Assembly: GCA_002746535.1 (NCBI GenBank)
Contig: NVWA01000041.1
Span: forward strand, 9,747 to 46,923
Length of the DNA stretch: 37,177 nt
Direction of reading: 5' to 3'
DNA from: Planctomycetota bacterium
GTDB taxonomy: Bacteria; Planctomycetota; GCA-2746535
A program made the position numbers and the translations under genes. Numbering within the stretch: position 1 is the stretch's first letter; the number at the start of each line of letters is the position of its first letter. Of this stretch, positions 31,793 to 37,177 are shown in pieces. Below the pieces are notes generated by a model. The model worked only from the letters and a program-made list of their open reading frames with translations. It was not told the origin of the DNA and did not search any database.

Positions 31793-31851
31793 CCCAGGCG
31801 TTCAAAACTTTTTCTTGGTAGTTCTTTGGATTATCCCCATTTTTGTACTAT

Positions 31852-31974
31852 ATGAAAAGTGCAACAAAAGGATTCAGCTTGTTATTTGCGATAGTGTATA
31901 TACCGACACCCCGGAAGCCAGTACTTTTGGCTCAGGAGGCTTACCTTTATATGCAGCTTTACAGGCTACTTTAA
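31852..31974 (+). CDS. Weak 40-codon ORF
   Basis: ATG to TAA within the otherwise empty gap. The product starts MKSATKGFSLLFAIVYIP, with one short hydrophobic stretch. A CATTTTTG box with a TTG about 20 bases upstream sits just before it and weakly resembles a Bacteroidetes promoter. Composition and lack of homologues make it doubtful. Confidence 0.2.
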   Translation: MKSATKGFSLLFAIVYIPTPRKPVLLAQEAYLYMQLYRLL

Positions 31975-32072
31975 TTACTACACTAGAAACGACAGACCTT
32001 CACCGGCTATCATTTTTCTGTGCTGACAGGTCTTAAAGTACTTCAAACCGGTGCGGTAATCGTTTTGAATCA

Positions 32073-32113
32073 GAGAAGCCCCTCGTCCCTTGCTGTGGAC
32101 CTGGGGCTTTCTC
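32073..32113 (+). terminator. Hairpin terminator closing the lysis operon
   Basis: GAGAAGCCCC (32073-32082) pairs with GGGGCTTTCTC (32103-32113), with one bulged base and a 20-base loop. GCGTTTA follows. The stem ends GAGAA/TTCTC resemble those of the hairpin at 17401-17442, suggesting a shared terminator design. Confidence 0.7.
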
Positions 32114-32157
32114 GCGTTTAGGCTAGACGCTTTGTGTAAAAGAATTACTGAATTCGC

Positions 32158-32188
32158 TTGCTTGTTATTAACAATGTTATTTACTTTG
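32158..32188 (+). promoter_or_regulatory. Bacteroidetes-type promoter for the right arm
   Basis: TTG at 32158-32160, then 20 bases, then TTACTTTG at 32181-32188, close to the -33 TTG / -7 TAnnTTTG consensus used by the primary sigma factor of Bacteroidetes. It lies 37 bases before the first right-arm gene and after a terminator. One mismatch in the -7 box. Confidence 0.55.
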
Positions 32189-32224
32189 CGAGGTAATTAA
32201 TATTAATACAAAGATCATCCACCC

Positions 32225-32653
32225 ATGATCAACCCGCTTACCAATACGCACATATTCTACCATGTAACCGGTGCCGGCAGGATCGTTTCTATACTGCGGC
32301 GTGGCCTATTGATCAGCTCCAAACCTTTTTGGTATGACGCACCGGTACCCTACGTATATATATCTGTAGTTCCTTTTTCGGATTACCTGGAGCGGAGAAC
32401 TGGCCGAATAAGAAAGCCGGTGCTTTTGGAGCTGGATATGAAGGGCTTTGACCTTGGTGGCGGGCAAGAAGAAATTGACAAATGGAATAATTCAGAATTC
32501 TGCCATGACGATTGGCAGGTAAAAATATTCGGTAATATTCCTGCAGACAGAATTAGCAGCTTAACCGTTGGCGACATGACAGACATCACCTTAAGGTATG
32601 CGTCTGACCTCTGCGGCCAGTGGGATAAAAAATACCCGGAAAACTTAACATAA
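32225..32653 (+). CDS. ADP-ribosyltransferase-fold-like protein
   Basis: This 142-residue protein contains IFYHVTGAGRIVSILRRGLL near its start, PYVYISVVPFSDYL in the middle, a VLLELDM strand and IPADRISSLTV near the end. The order 'H-x-T ... sIL..GL ... vYlS ... I-p-x-x-I' resembles the ART superfamily of KptA/Tpt1, DarT-like and related phage proteins that bind NAD+. The catalytic glutamate cannot be assigned by eye. It may modify host proteins or nucleic acids, or counter a host defence. Its last codons are read from the TTAACATAA element that precedes the next gene (ending L-T-stop). First gene of the right arm. Confidence 0.5.
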   Translation: MINPLTNTHIFYHVTGAGRIVSILRRGLLISSKPFWYDAPVPYVYISVVPFSDYLERRTGRIRKPVLLELDMKGFDLGGGQEEIDKWNNSEFCHDDWQVKIFGNIPADRISSLTVGDMTDITLRYASDLCGQWDKKYPENLT

Positions 32654-32678
32654 CAGCACTTTATTTTTAAATTTTAAT
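32645..32678 (+). promoter_or_regulatory. TTAACATAA element (variant)
   Basis: TTAACATAAC at 32645-32654 overlaps the stop of the previous gene. An AT-rich leader leads to the ATG at 32679, 34 bases after the element begins. It lacks the GGACA or TTGACA end of the other copies. Confidence 0.45.
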
Positions 32679-32930
32679 ATGCGCATTCAAGATATACTCG
32701 ACCTTTATGTAGAAGGCAAACGACCTGTTACGGTTTCCGTTGAACATCCGATTAAGCCCAATATATCACGCAATGGATTAATAGTTGGAGTTAAGAATTT
32801 CGGAGTGTTCGTGCTATTTCACAGAGATAATGTACGTGAATTTTTCTGGGATAAAAACATGGATTGGGGGCGAACATTACTAATGAAAGACCTTTCCTTT
32901 TCGACCATCGAAACAATAGATAGACGTTAA
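32679..32930 (+). CDS. 83-residue soluble protein, unknown
   Basis: ATG start after an AT-rich leader. Mixed strand/helix sequence with several Phe/Trp residues, no cysteines and no membrane helix. A beta-rich SH3- or Sm-like small domain is possible from the pattern (TVSVEHP ... GLIVGVKNFGVFVLFHRDN) but not certain. Function unknown. Confidence 0.5.
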   Translation: MRIQDILDLYVEGKRPVTVSVEHPIKPNISRNGLIVGVKNFGVFVLFHRDNVREFFWDKNMDWGRTLLMKDLSFSTIETIDRR

Positions 32931-32965
32931 ACAACACTGTCACTAACTATGATACTGCCTAAGCT

Positions 32966-33136
32966 ATGAAAAGACGACTATCTATTTGGATTGAAAGCAT
33001 TATTAGGGATGAAATTCGCAAGCTGTTTCATGAATATCATTGTCTTGATTGCGGAACCAGAATAGTGGTATCTAAGACTTTTTGTAATTATTGCGGAAAA
33101 CCAACAGGAAGAAAACAACTGAAAGATGTGCGATGA
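32966..33136 (+). CDS. 56-residue zinc-ribbon protein
   Basis: ATG to TGA. After a basic N-terminal helix (MKRRLSIWIESIIRDE), two CxxC knuckles, CLDC and CNYC, lie 10 residues apart and define a zinc ribbon. The tail is basic (KPTGRKQLKD). It should bind zinc and probably nucleic acid or a transcription or replication protein. It overlaps a tiny downstream ORF. Confidence 0.6.
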   Translation: MKRRLSIWIESIIRDEIRKLFHEYHCLDCGTRIVVSKTFCNYCGKPTGRKQLKDVR

Positions 33137-33182
33137 TATATACGCGGATATTTCGGAATCAAAAAACTCTATTCCTAAGTAA
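33126..33182 (+). CDS. 18-codon ORF overlapping the zinc-ribbon gene
   Basis: ATG to TAA, product starts MCDDIYADISES. It overlaps the zinc-ribbon gene by 11 bases. Its length makes chance likely; it is listed because it fills the gap before the next gene exactly. Confidence 0.2.
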   Translation: MCDDIYADISESKNSIPK

Positions 33183-33190
33183 TTAAAATA

Positions 33191-33820
33191 ATGAGACGAC
33201 GAAGAGTTGTGTACCAAACATTACACGTCCTGCAATATACCTCGGCTATATTGGGCCTTATTCTTCTAATAGGGCTGGTCGCGGAGGCCTGCATGAAATT
33301 CGTATCTGAGCCTGTATTTTTTGGACTTCTACCACATACGAATGAGGCTACATACTTTATAGCCCTAGTGTTGTTGACTCTTCTGTTTATGTCGATCAGC
33401 AATAGAATTGGCCACTTGAAAAGCCGCATCTGTCTAGCGGCCACCAATACCGTCGAATACAACGAAACCTTGACCGTCAAAGAGCGACTGTCCGCCATGA
33501 GAAAAAGCAGGGGTGGTGCGTGGTGCTCAGGCCACTGGAAACCTCGTTGTATGACGTCAACCGACGCTAAATGCACCACGCCCAGAATGGATCATCGCTC
33601 ATACGGATTCGAGTGCCCGGACCGTGGTAATATGATCGGCTTTAACCTGCAGAGGCTAGAAGAGTCTCCGTTTTACAAAAAAACCCAGAAAACAGCCCCT
33701 GGAAATGCGCCGAGACTACATTGCCAATGTTTATATGAGACAGAAAACAACCTTCCAAGAACCAGAAGGTGCTTTGCAACATGTCAAGATCAGTTTAAGA
33801 TCTTGAGAGGGAGAAGATAA
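33191..33820 (+). CDS. Two-span membrane protein with Cys-rich C-terminus
   Basis: This 209-residue protein has membrane helices at about 14-33 (LQYTSAILGLILLIGLVAEA) and 54-70 (TYFIALVLLTLLFMSIS). The soluble C-terminal half has nine cysteines (CSGHWKPRCM, CTTP, CPDRG, LHCQCLY, CFATC) and many basic residues. The cysteines are spread rather than in clean zinc-knuckle pairs, so disulfides are equally possible. No family is recognised. Possibly a superinfection or envelope-modifying protein. Confidence 0.5.
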   Translation: MRRRRVVYQTLHVLQYTSAILGLILLIGLVAEACMKFVSEPVFFGLLPHTNEATYFIALVLLTLLFMSISNRIGHLKSRICLAATNTVEYNETLTVKERLSAMRKSRGGAWCSGHWKPRCMTSTDAKCTTPRMDHRSYGFECPDRGNMIGFNLQRLEESPFYKKTQKTAPGNAPRLHCQCLYETENNLPRTRRCFATCQDQFKILRGRR

Positions 33821-33830
33821 GCCGAGAAAC

Positions 33831-33864
33831 TTAACCTAACTCAAACAAATTGACAACTTGAATT
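33831..33864 (+). promoter_or_regulatory. TTAACMTAA element (variant)
   Basis: TTAACCTAACTCAAACAAA at 33831-33849, then TTGACA at 33850-33855, and ATG at 33865. The distance from the element start to the ATG is 34 bases, slightly longer than the usual 27-29. Confidence 0.5.
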
Positions 33865-34086
33865 ATGGAAACACCAGCACAAATTTTATTCTTCGCAAAT
33901 GGAAACACAGCAGTTTTTGATAAGAACGGGGAGCAAATAGGAGAACTTCAGGAAGCCTGGGATAAGATGTATGTCCAGTTCTTGGGAGCACAAGGCTTTA
34001 CCCCTGAACAGTTAGCAGGAATTCAGTTTACAATGCCTGACAGAAGGAGGGCTACATATTCAGCAGAATTTAATAAACTGGCTTAA
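33865..34086 (+). CDS. 73-residue soluble protein, unknown
   Basis: ATG start after a TTGACA-type element. One helix-strand module, aromatic residues at the centre, no cysteine and no membrane helix. Its stop is read from the TTAACCTAA element. Not recognised; small early phage proteins of this size often bind host factors. Confidence 0.5.
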   Translation: METPAQILFFANGNTAVFDKNGEQIGELQEAWDKMYVQFLGAQGFTPEQLAGIQFTMPDRRRATYSAEFNKLA

Positions 34087-34109
34087 CCTAAACACCCCAG
34101 ATTGACAAA
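34083..34109 (+). promoter_or_regulatory. TTAACMTAA element, TTGACA subtype
   Basis: TTAACCTAAACACC at 34083-34096, followed by GATTGACAAA, ends at the ATG at 34110. Distance from element start to start codon is 27 bases. The previous stop codon lies inside it. Confidence 0.65.
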
Positions 34110-34664
34110 ATGAACAAACCTCCCAAAGAAATGACTGCAGAAGATCGTGTTGAGATAACTAACAAGTTGGTTATTGATGTAATAAGGAAAATACCACTTA
34201 AGGATCGGGAAAAGATAATAGAAGCTATTGGAACAGGATTTAGCACACATTCTATTGGTGACAAGCCCTGTAAGCCTCATCCGAATTTCCACCAGTACAG
34301 TCGGCTTATAAACAAGGTGAACAAATACCTGTTTTTATTATACCCTCACGAAACGAAGGCGGGGGGATTAGATGCCCGTGAGTTTTATAAAAAATACGCT
34401 CCTGATGCAAAAAACACGGCCGAACTTGTCTCGGTTTACCTTACTAATCCAATCCCCAGGAAGAAAAGGGGGCCGGAATACAATGTTACTATAACTAAGA
34501 AGCGAATTTTTGAAGAGTGGGTAATTGTTTACGGCGCTAGAAGCGAAGCTGAAGCAAGAATAATGGCGCTGGCGGGAGACGGGGTTCATGATTTCACCCC
34601 TGATTACGATTCAGGAAATGATAAAATTGCGTCCGTGGAAAGTGTCCATGAACGTAAATGGTAG
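34110..34664 (+). CDS. 184-residue protein with a C-terminal alpha-beta module
   Basis: The N-terminal 100 residues are helical and charged. The C-terminal 75 residues (NVTITKKRIFEEWVIVYGAR, then EAEARIMALAGDGV and KIASVESVHERKW) form a strand-helix-strand pattern similar to the small DpnD/PcfM-type domains found in phages and mobile elements. Function is unknown; the link is by pattern only. Confidence 0.5.
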   Translation: MNKPPKEMTAEDRVEITNKLVIDVIRKIPLKDREKIIEAIGTGFSTHSIGDKPCKPHPNFHQYSRLINKVNKYLFLLYPHETKAGGLDAREFYKKYAPDAKNTAELVSVYLTNPIPRKKRGPEYNVTITKKRIFEEWVIVYGARSEAEARIMALAGDGVHDFTPDYDSGNDKIASVESVHERKW

Positions 34665-34696
34665 CTACCGCCTTAAATCCAGAACAATGAATCAGA

Positions 34697-34724
34697 TTAA
34701 CATAAACACCCTGATTTAACAACA
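34697..34724 (+). promoter_or_regulatory. TTAACATAA element with TTG start
   Basis: TTAACATAAACACC at 34697-34710, then ATTTAACAAC. In register with the other copies, the start codon position (28 bases from the element start) holds TTG at 34725 rather than ATG. Confidence 0.55.
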
Positions 34725-34808
34725 TTGGAAAACGAAAAAAACATACCGGAACTACTTGGCCCCATCCAAATTAAGATAGTTAATTGGGTCGGAAGGTTTG
34801 CTGGGTGA
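34725..34808 (+). CDS. 27-residue peptide, TTG start, coupled to the next ORF
   Basis: TTG to TGA, starting exactly where the TTAACATAA element predicts. The product is short and amphipathic (LENEKNIPELLGPIQIKIVN, then WVGRFAG). Its TGA overlaps the GTG of the next ORF (GTGA). Its placement behind a regular element is the only support. Confidence 0.3.
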   Translation: MENEKNIPELLGPIQIKIVNWVGRFAG

Positions 34809-34930
34809 AAGAGGAAACGGACATACTGAATGATATGATAAAAAAGGACAATCTGAGCTTAGTTCTCAACCCATATCCAATGGGTCCAGATATCACCATA
34901 ATAGTACCGAAACAATATAAAAGCGATTAA
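34805..34930 (+). CDS. 41-residue protein, GTG start
   Basis: GTG overlaps the previous TGA by three bases; an in-frame TTG at 34784 is an alternative. The product is charged and soluble with a hydrophobic core strand near the end (DITIIVPK). Its stop TAA lies inside the next TTAACATAA element, as expected for cassettes in this arm. Function unknown. Confidence 0.4.
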   Translation: MKEETDILNDMIKKDNLSLVLNPYPMGPDITIIVPKQYKSD

Positions 34931-34955
34931 CATAAACACCATAAATTGACAAAAC
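34927..34955 (+). promoter_or_regulatory. TTAACATAA element, TTGACA subtype
   Basis: TTAACATAAACACC at 34927-34940, then AAATTGACAAAAC, ending at the ATG at 34956. Distance from element start to start codon is 29 bases. Confidence 0.65.
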
Positions 34956-35186
34956 ATGGCAGCCTACACTACGAAATACCCTATTGGAAAGAAGCTCTGG
35001 ACAATCGTGGAAGGTAAGCATATCAGGAAGTTGCCCGTTTTGAAAATAAAAATCTGGGCCTCTGAAAAACATACAAACGTGGGTTATTGTTTCAGGCTCG
35101 GAAACATCCTTGAACCGTATAAGCCCGAAAACGAGGTATTCACCTCAAAAATGGCGCTTATTGAATGGCTAAACACCTTAAATTGA
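34956..35186 (+). CDS. 76-residue small phage protein, unknown
   Basis: Beta-rich with a final helix; the pattern GKKLWTIVEGKHIRKLPV ... EVFTSKMALIEWL resembles small proteins common in phages, with 'VFxTKxELIxxL' at the end. One cysteine, no membrane helix. The stop TGA is shared with the TTGACA of the next element. Confidence 0.55.
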   Translation: MAAYTTKYPIGKKLWTIVEGKHIRKLPVLKIKIWASEKHTNVGYCFRLGNILEPYKPENEVFTSKMALIEWLNTLN

Positions 35187-35190
35187 CAAA
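35170..35190 (+). promoter_or_regulatory. Truncated TTAACATAA-family element, TTGACA subtype
   Basis: TAAACACC at 35170-35177, then TAAATTGACAAA, ends at the ATG at 35191. It lacks the first five bases of the family but keeps the downstream spacing (21 bases from TAAACACC to ATG, against 22 in the full copy at 34083). Confidence 0.55.
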
Positions 35191-35334
35191 ATGAGCGACC
35201 AGCCAGAGACAATAGAATTCGGAATAATTATGAGAAGGTTATCCCCAGAACAGGAGGCACGAAAATGGAACTTTCTAAGGAGGTATTACCCAGGAATGTT
35301 TAAGAAATCCTCCGCCAGTACTATATTAACATAA
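35191..35334 (+). CDS. 47-residue basic protein
   Basis: ATG to TAA. The product is helical and basic (IMRRLSPEQEARKWNFLRRY) with a Trp/Tyr-rich centre, and ends ILT-stop, read from the next TTAACATAA element. It is unusually well placed between two elements. Function unknown; nucleic-acid binding is possible. Confidence 0.5.
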   Translation: MSDQPETIEFGIIMRRLSPEQEARKWNFLRRYYPGMFKKSSASTILT

Positions 35335-35370
35335 CAGACCTTATCGGACAGAAAATCAATCAGAAAAATC
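35326..35370 (+). promoter_or_regulatory. TTAACATAA element, GGACA subtype, long spacing
   Basis: TTAACATAAC at 35326-35335 and ATCGGACA at 35343-35350, but the ATG lies at 35371, 45 bases from the element start. It may have lost its original start codon. Confidence 0.5.
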
Positions 35371-35964
35371 ATGAAAAAAGAAATAAACAATAGCACGGAC
35401 GAAAAATTTGCAAGAAGCTGCGAATATCTAAGTAAAGTCCACGGAATAGACGCCTCGGAACCAAATCATGAGCCGTTATTTTTACCTTATCCAGAGTGGA
35501 CACCTCCCCTAATACTTATTATCAGAAACCCCTCTCCAAAAGAAATGCTAAACGTCAAGGTTATTAATTACGACTACAAAGACCAGCTTGACGTTGACTA
35601 TGCTTCTCCCTCTTCTGGTGTGGAGTACAACGATATATTGAGAGAGTTACTGCATAATAAGATAGAGGTAAAGGCAACCATGATGATTGCTCGTCCTATA
35701 GGCGATCCAGGCGATACATGGAAACCTGAATATCAATTCCCTTGTAAGATCACCTCTGTGTCCAAAGATATGTATGGAAACCAGCAACAGACGCCTATTG
35801 TAATGAGGCTTGCGACTGACGGCCAATCCCTCCCGGATCGAATAGTATCTATCCAGGAGCACACCGTATCGTATCGGATGAATTTGATAATAGATAGTAT
35901 TCAACCATATACAGAGATTGAAGTTCGCCTGATGCAAGAGATCCCAGAAAATCTTAGGAAATAA
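35371..35964 (+). CDS. 197-residue soluble protein, unknown
   Basis: The N-terminal 40 residues are helical; the rest is beta-rich (LILIIRNPSPKEMLNVKVIN ... VKATMMIARPIGDP ... YRMNLIIDSIQPYTEIEVRL). No cysteine pairs, no membrane helix and no recognised motif. A beta-sandwich accessory protein of the virion surface or an inhibitor are both possible. Confidence 0.55.
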   Translation: MKKEINNSTDEKFARSCEYLSKVHGIDASEPNHEPLFLPYPEWTPPLILIIRNPSPKEMLNVKVINYDYKDQLDVDYASPSSGVEYNDILRELLHNKIEVKATMMIARPIGDPGDTWKPEYQFPCKITSVSKDMYGNQQQTPIVMRLATDGQSLPDRIVSIQEHTVSYRMNLIIDSIQPYTEIEVRLMQEIPENLRK

Positions 35965-35971
35965 AATGGGA

Positions 35972-35999
35972 TTAACATAACGCAAACCTTATAGGACAC
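35972..35999 (+). promoter_or_regulatory. TTAACATAA element, GGACA subtype
   Basis: TTAACATAAC at 35972-35981, CAAACC at 35983-35988, TTATAGGACAC at 35989-35999, ending at the ATG at 36000. Element start to start codon is 28 bases. Confidence 0.65.
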
Positions 36000-36140
36000 A
36001 TGGAAAAAAAATATAAAACCATTACAGACGAACAATATTACAGAGAAAAGGCACTAGAGAAAGAAGGATTCTGGACAGGTGTAAAAATAACGCTGATGGT
36101 AGAGCTTGTCGTATGGGCTACGTGGCAATTCTTTCCCTAA
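36000..36140 (+). CDS. 46-residue single-span membrane protein
   Basis: ATG to TAA. A charged N-terminal half (MEKKYKTITDEQYYREKALE) is followed by a membrane helix (VKITLMVELVVWATWQFFP). Strong bipartite pattern and an exact fit to the cassette spacing support it. Function unknown. Confidence 0.55.
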   Translation: MEKKYKTITDEQYYREKALEKEGFWTGVKITLMVELVVWATWQFFP

Positions 36141-36148
36141 TTCATCGA

Positions 36149-36175
36149 TTAACATAACTCAAACCATATAGGACA
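36149..36175 (+). promoter_or_regulatory. TTAACATAA element, GGACA subtype
   Basis: TTAACATAAC at 36149-36158, CAAACC at 36160-36165, ATATAGGACA at 36166-36175, ending at the ATG at 36176. Element start to start codon is 27 bases. It is nearly identical to the copy at 35972. Confidence 0.65.
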
Positions 36176-36391
36176 ATGAGCATAGAAGACGAAGAATATG
36201 AAGGCTGGGAAGCTCATGAGGCTTTTGATGATGCGAAAAGTGAAGGAACAGGGAATAGAATAGAATTGGGAGAAATAGCATTGGATACAATGAGAGAATT
36301 TCAACCGCGTGGGCTTTGGGATGCACAAAATTATTTGATTCATATTTGGAAGGCTAAAGAGGAGTTTTTATTTGAACAAAATCAGAATTAA
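36176..36391 (+). CDS. 71-residue acidic protein, unknown
   Basis: Strongly acidic and helical, with Trp residues (EYEGWEAHEAFDDAKSEG ... GLWDAQNYLIHIW). No cysteine or membrane helix. Acidic small phage proteins can mimic DNA or bind host enzymes, but that is speculation. Its stop is read from the next element. Confidence 0.55.
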   Translation: MSIEDEEYEGWEAHEAFDDAKSEGTGNRIELGEIALDTMREFQPRGLWDAQNYLIHIWKAKEEFLFEQNQN

Positions 36392-36416
36392 CATAAGCCA
36401 AGTCTTGTCGGACATA
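36388..36416 (+). promoter_or_regulatory. TTAACATAA element, GGACA subtype
   Basis: TTAACATAAG at 36388-36397, then TTGTCGGACATA, ending at the ATG at 36417. Element start to start codon is 29 bases. The previous stop lies inside. Confidence 0.65.
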
Positions 36417-37163
36417 ATGAAAAAATCAGTTTGGGAAATATTACGAGGAAGATACCCTGAAGAATCCTGTTCACTCATGGCAGAGGTTCATGACAGTACG
36501 GGGGGCGGAAGAAGATCATTAGATTTCATGGTTATGTCGCTATGGAAATCCAGGGGGCAATATCTTTCCGGAATTGAGCTTAAAAGTAGTAGAAGCGATT
36601 GGCTCCGGGAACTTAAAAATCCTAACAAGCAAGAACCTATCTTTAAATACTGTGATTACTTTTATTTACTCACTAATGGAAAGAATGTTGCGCAGCTAGA
36701 AGAGATCCCGGAAACGTGGGGATGGATGGATATTAAAGGCGGAAGAATAGTCATAAAAAAGAAGGCACCCAAACTTGACCCCCAGCCAATGGATAGAAAG
36801 TTTCTAGCTCCACTTTTACGAAGAGCCAGTAGCAAGGATGGGTTTATTCATAAAAGCTCCATCCAAACCAAGATTAATGAAGCCAAGGAAATTGGTGCCA
36901 ACATACATGCGAGAGAGAATGGGCAGGCGCTAAAAGAACTTAAAGATCTAAAAGAGGGGATAGCCATATTTGAAAAAGAATCCGGCGTTAAATTCCCTAG
37001 ATATGCAAGATTTGGGAATCCATCAGCTAAACATATTGGTCAGGCGGTGAAGTTTATTCAGAATGGTGGTGATGAAGGTGCAAAAAAAGAACTATTACGC
37101 CTTGAAACCATCGCTCAAAATGTGCTTAATAAAATTAGCGCTGGCCTGGAACCACTTAGATAG
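36417..37163 (+). CDS. MmcB-like PD-(D/E)XK nuclease-fold protein
   Basis: This 248-residue protein starts at the ATG placed by the TTAACATAA element; an in-frame TTG 45 bases upstream would read through the element. Residues about 1-120 follow the MmcB/VRR-like restriction-fold pattern: RRSLDFMVMSLW, then GIELKSSRSDWLRELKNPNK with the ELK of the PD-(D/E)XK core, KYCDYFYLLT and WGWMDIKGGRI. The same arrangement is seen in phage proteins related to DNA-repair factor MmcB. The C-terminal 100 residues are helical, with a Lys/Arg-rich tail. A nuclease or DNA-repair role is likely. The acidic residue that should precede the ELK is Asp in SLDFMV. The stop is 14 bases from the window end. Confidence 0.65.
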   Translation: MKKSVWEILRGRYPEESCSLMAEVHDSTGGGRRSLDFMVMSLWKSRGQYLSGIELKSSRSDWLRELKNPNKQEPIFKYCDYFYLLTNGKNVAQLEEIPETWGWMDIKGGRIVIKKKAPKLDPQPMDRKFLAPLLRRASSKDGFIHKSSIQTKINEAKEIGANIHARENGQALKELKDLKEGIAIFEKESGVKFPRYARFGNPSAKHIGQAVKFIQNGGDEGAKKELLRLETIAQNVLNKISAGLEPLR

Positions 37164-37177
37164 AATTGGTAGACAAG

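Larger units (their letters stand above)
31793..32224. other. 432-base gap after the lysis cassette
   Basis: No convincing gene lies here. It contains a weak 40-codon ORF (31852-31974), nested short inverted repeats (AGACCT near 31998 with AGGTCT near 32030; TTCAAA 32042-32047 with TTTGAA 32064-32069, with CCG and CGG inside), a hairpin terminator and a promoter. The clustering of structure could mark a small RNA or simply the boundary between the lysis operon and the right arm. Confidence 0.45.

Noticed and set aside
31815..32036. 73-residue ORF in the gap after the lysis cassette
   Set aside because: Starts with TTG, translation lacks any domain-like pattern and crosses inverted repeats; a shorter ATG ORF in another frame is equally weak.
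1..37177. CRISPR array, tRNA genes, integrase, transposase
   Set aside because: Scanned by eye on both strands; no regularly spaced direct repeats, no cloverleaf, no tyrosine/serine recombinase or transposase motif found. Weak RNA genes could be missed without a tool.

Overview
The window looks like most of the genome, or a large part, of a virus of a Bacteroidetes-type host. This rests on weak Shine-Dalgarno use (starts sit behind A/T-rich leaders rather than AGGAGG), a TTG...TTTG-type promoter near 32.16-32.19 kb, and protein families often seen in Bacteroidetes phages: a LamG-like receptor-binding protein, DUF5672-like and CgeB-like glycosyltransferases, and a strawberry-notch helicase. 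I see no terminase, portal, tape-measure or sheath gene, no tRNA or rRNA, no CRISPR array and no integrase. The first gene is cut by the left edge, so the genome is incomplete here.

Layout. (1) 1-9272, plus strand: a giant SF2/strawberry-notch helicase protein (5' truncated), a 644-aa protein of unknown role, two Lys/Ala-rich coiled-coil or basic proteins (one with a 60-bp tandem repeat), a small protein resembling DnaA domain IV, and a Pro/Ala-rich protein. This looks like a replication and nucleoprotein block. (2) 9279-16273, minus strand: a FtsK/HerA (A32-like) packaging-type ATPase, a Lys/Pro-rich protein sharing a peptide motif with the protein at 8004-9272, and a glycan cluster. The cluster holds two CgeB-like glycosyltransferase genes (one also carrying a second glycosyltransferase domain), a glycosyltransferase-sulfotransferase fusion, a GT2-type enzyme and a SAM methyltransferase. 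(3) 16459-27729, plus strand: about 19 mostly small genes, nearly all with one or two membrane segments. Among them are two paralogous beta-rich capsid-protein candidates (16619-17371 and 25443-26033), a zinc metallopeptidase, a membrane-anchored muramidase and a LEA14/WHy-like protein. (4) 27743-30041: receptor-binding or spike-type genes with a more AT-rich composition. (5) 30078-31792: a lysis cassette (CHAP endolysin, membrane proteins, possible spanin), closed by a hairpin terminator near 32.1 kb. (6) 32225-37163: an AT-rich arm of small genes, including an ADP-ribosyltransferase-like fold, a zinc ribbon and an MmcB-like nuclease. Most genes here are separated by a repeated element built around TTAACATAA at a nearly fixed distance from the next start codon.

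How it may fit together (inference). A packaging ATPase of the type used by tailless double- or single-jelly-roll viruses, a virion block dominated by membrane proteins, a membrane-bound muramidase, paralogous capsid-like proteins and no tail-assembly genes suggest a tailless icosahedral phage with an internal membrane. It would have an unusually large genome and its own glycan-building and glycan-sulfating enzymes, reminiscent of chloroviruses. The capsid assignment and the absence of a tail are hypotheses, because the window is not a whole genome and no structure or homology search was possible.
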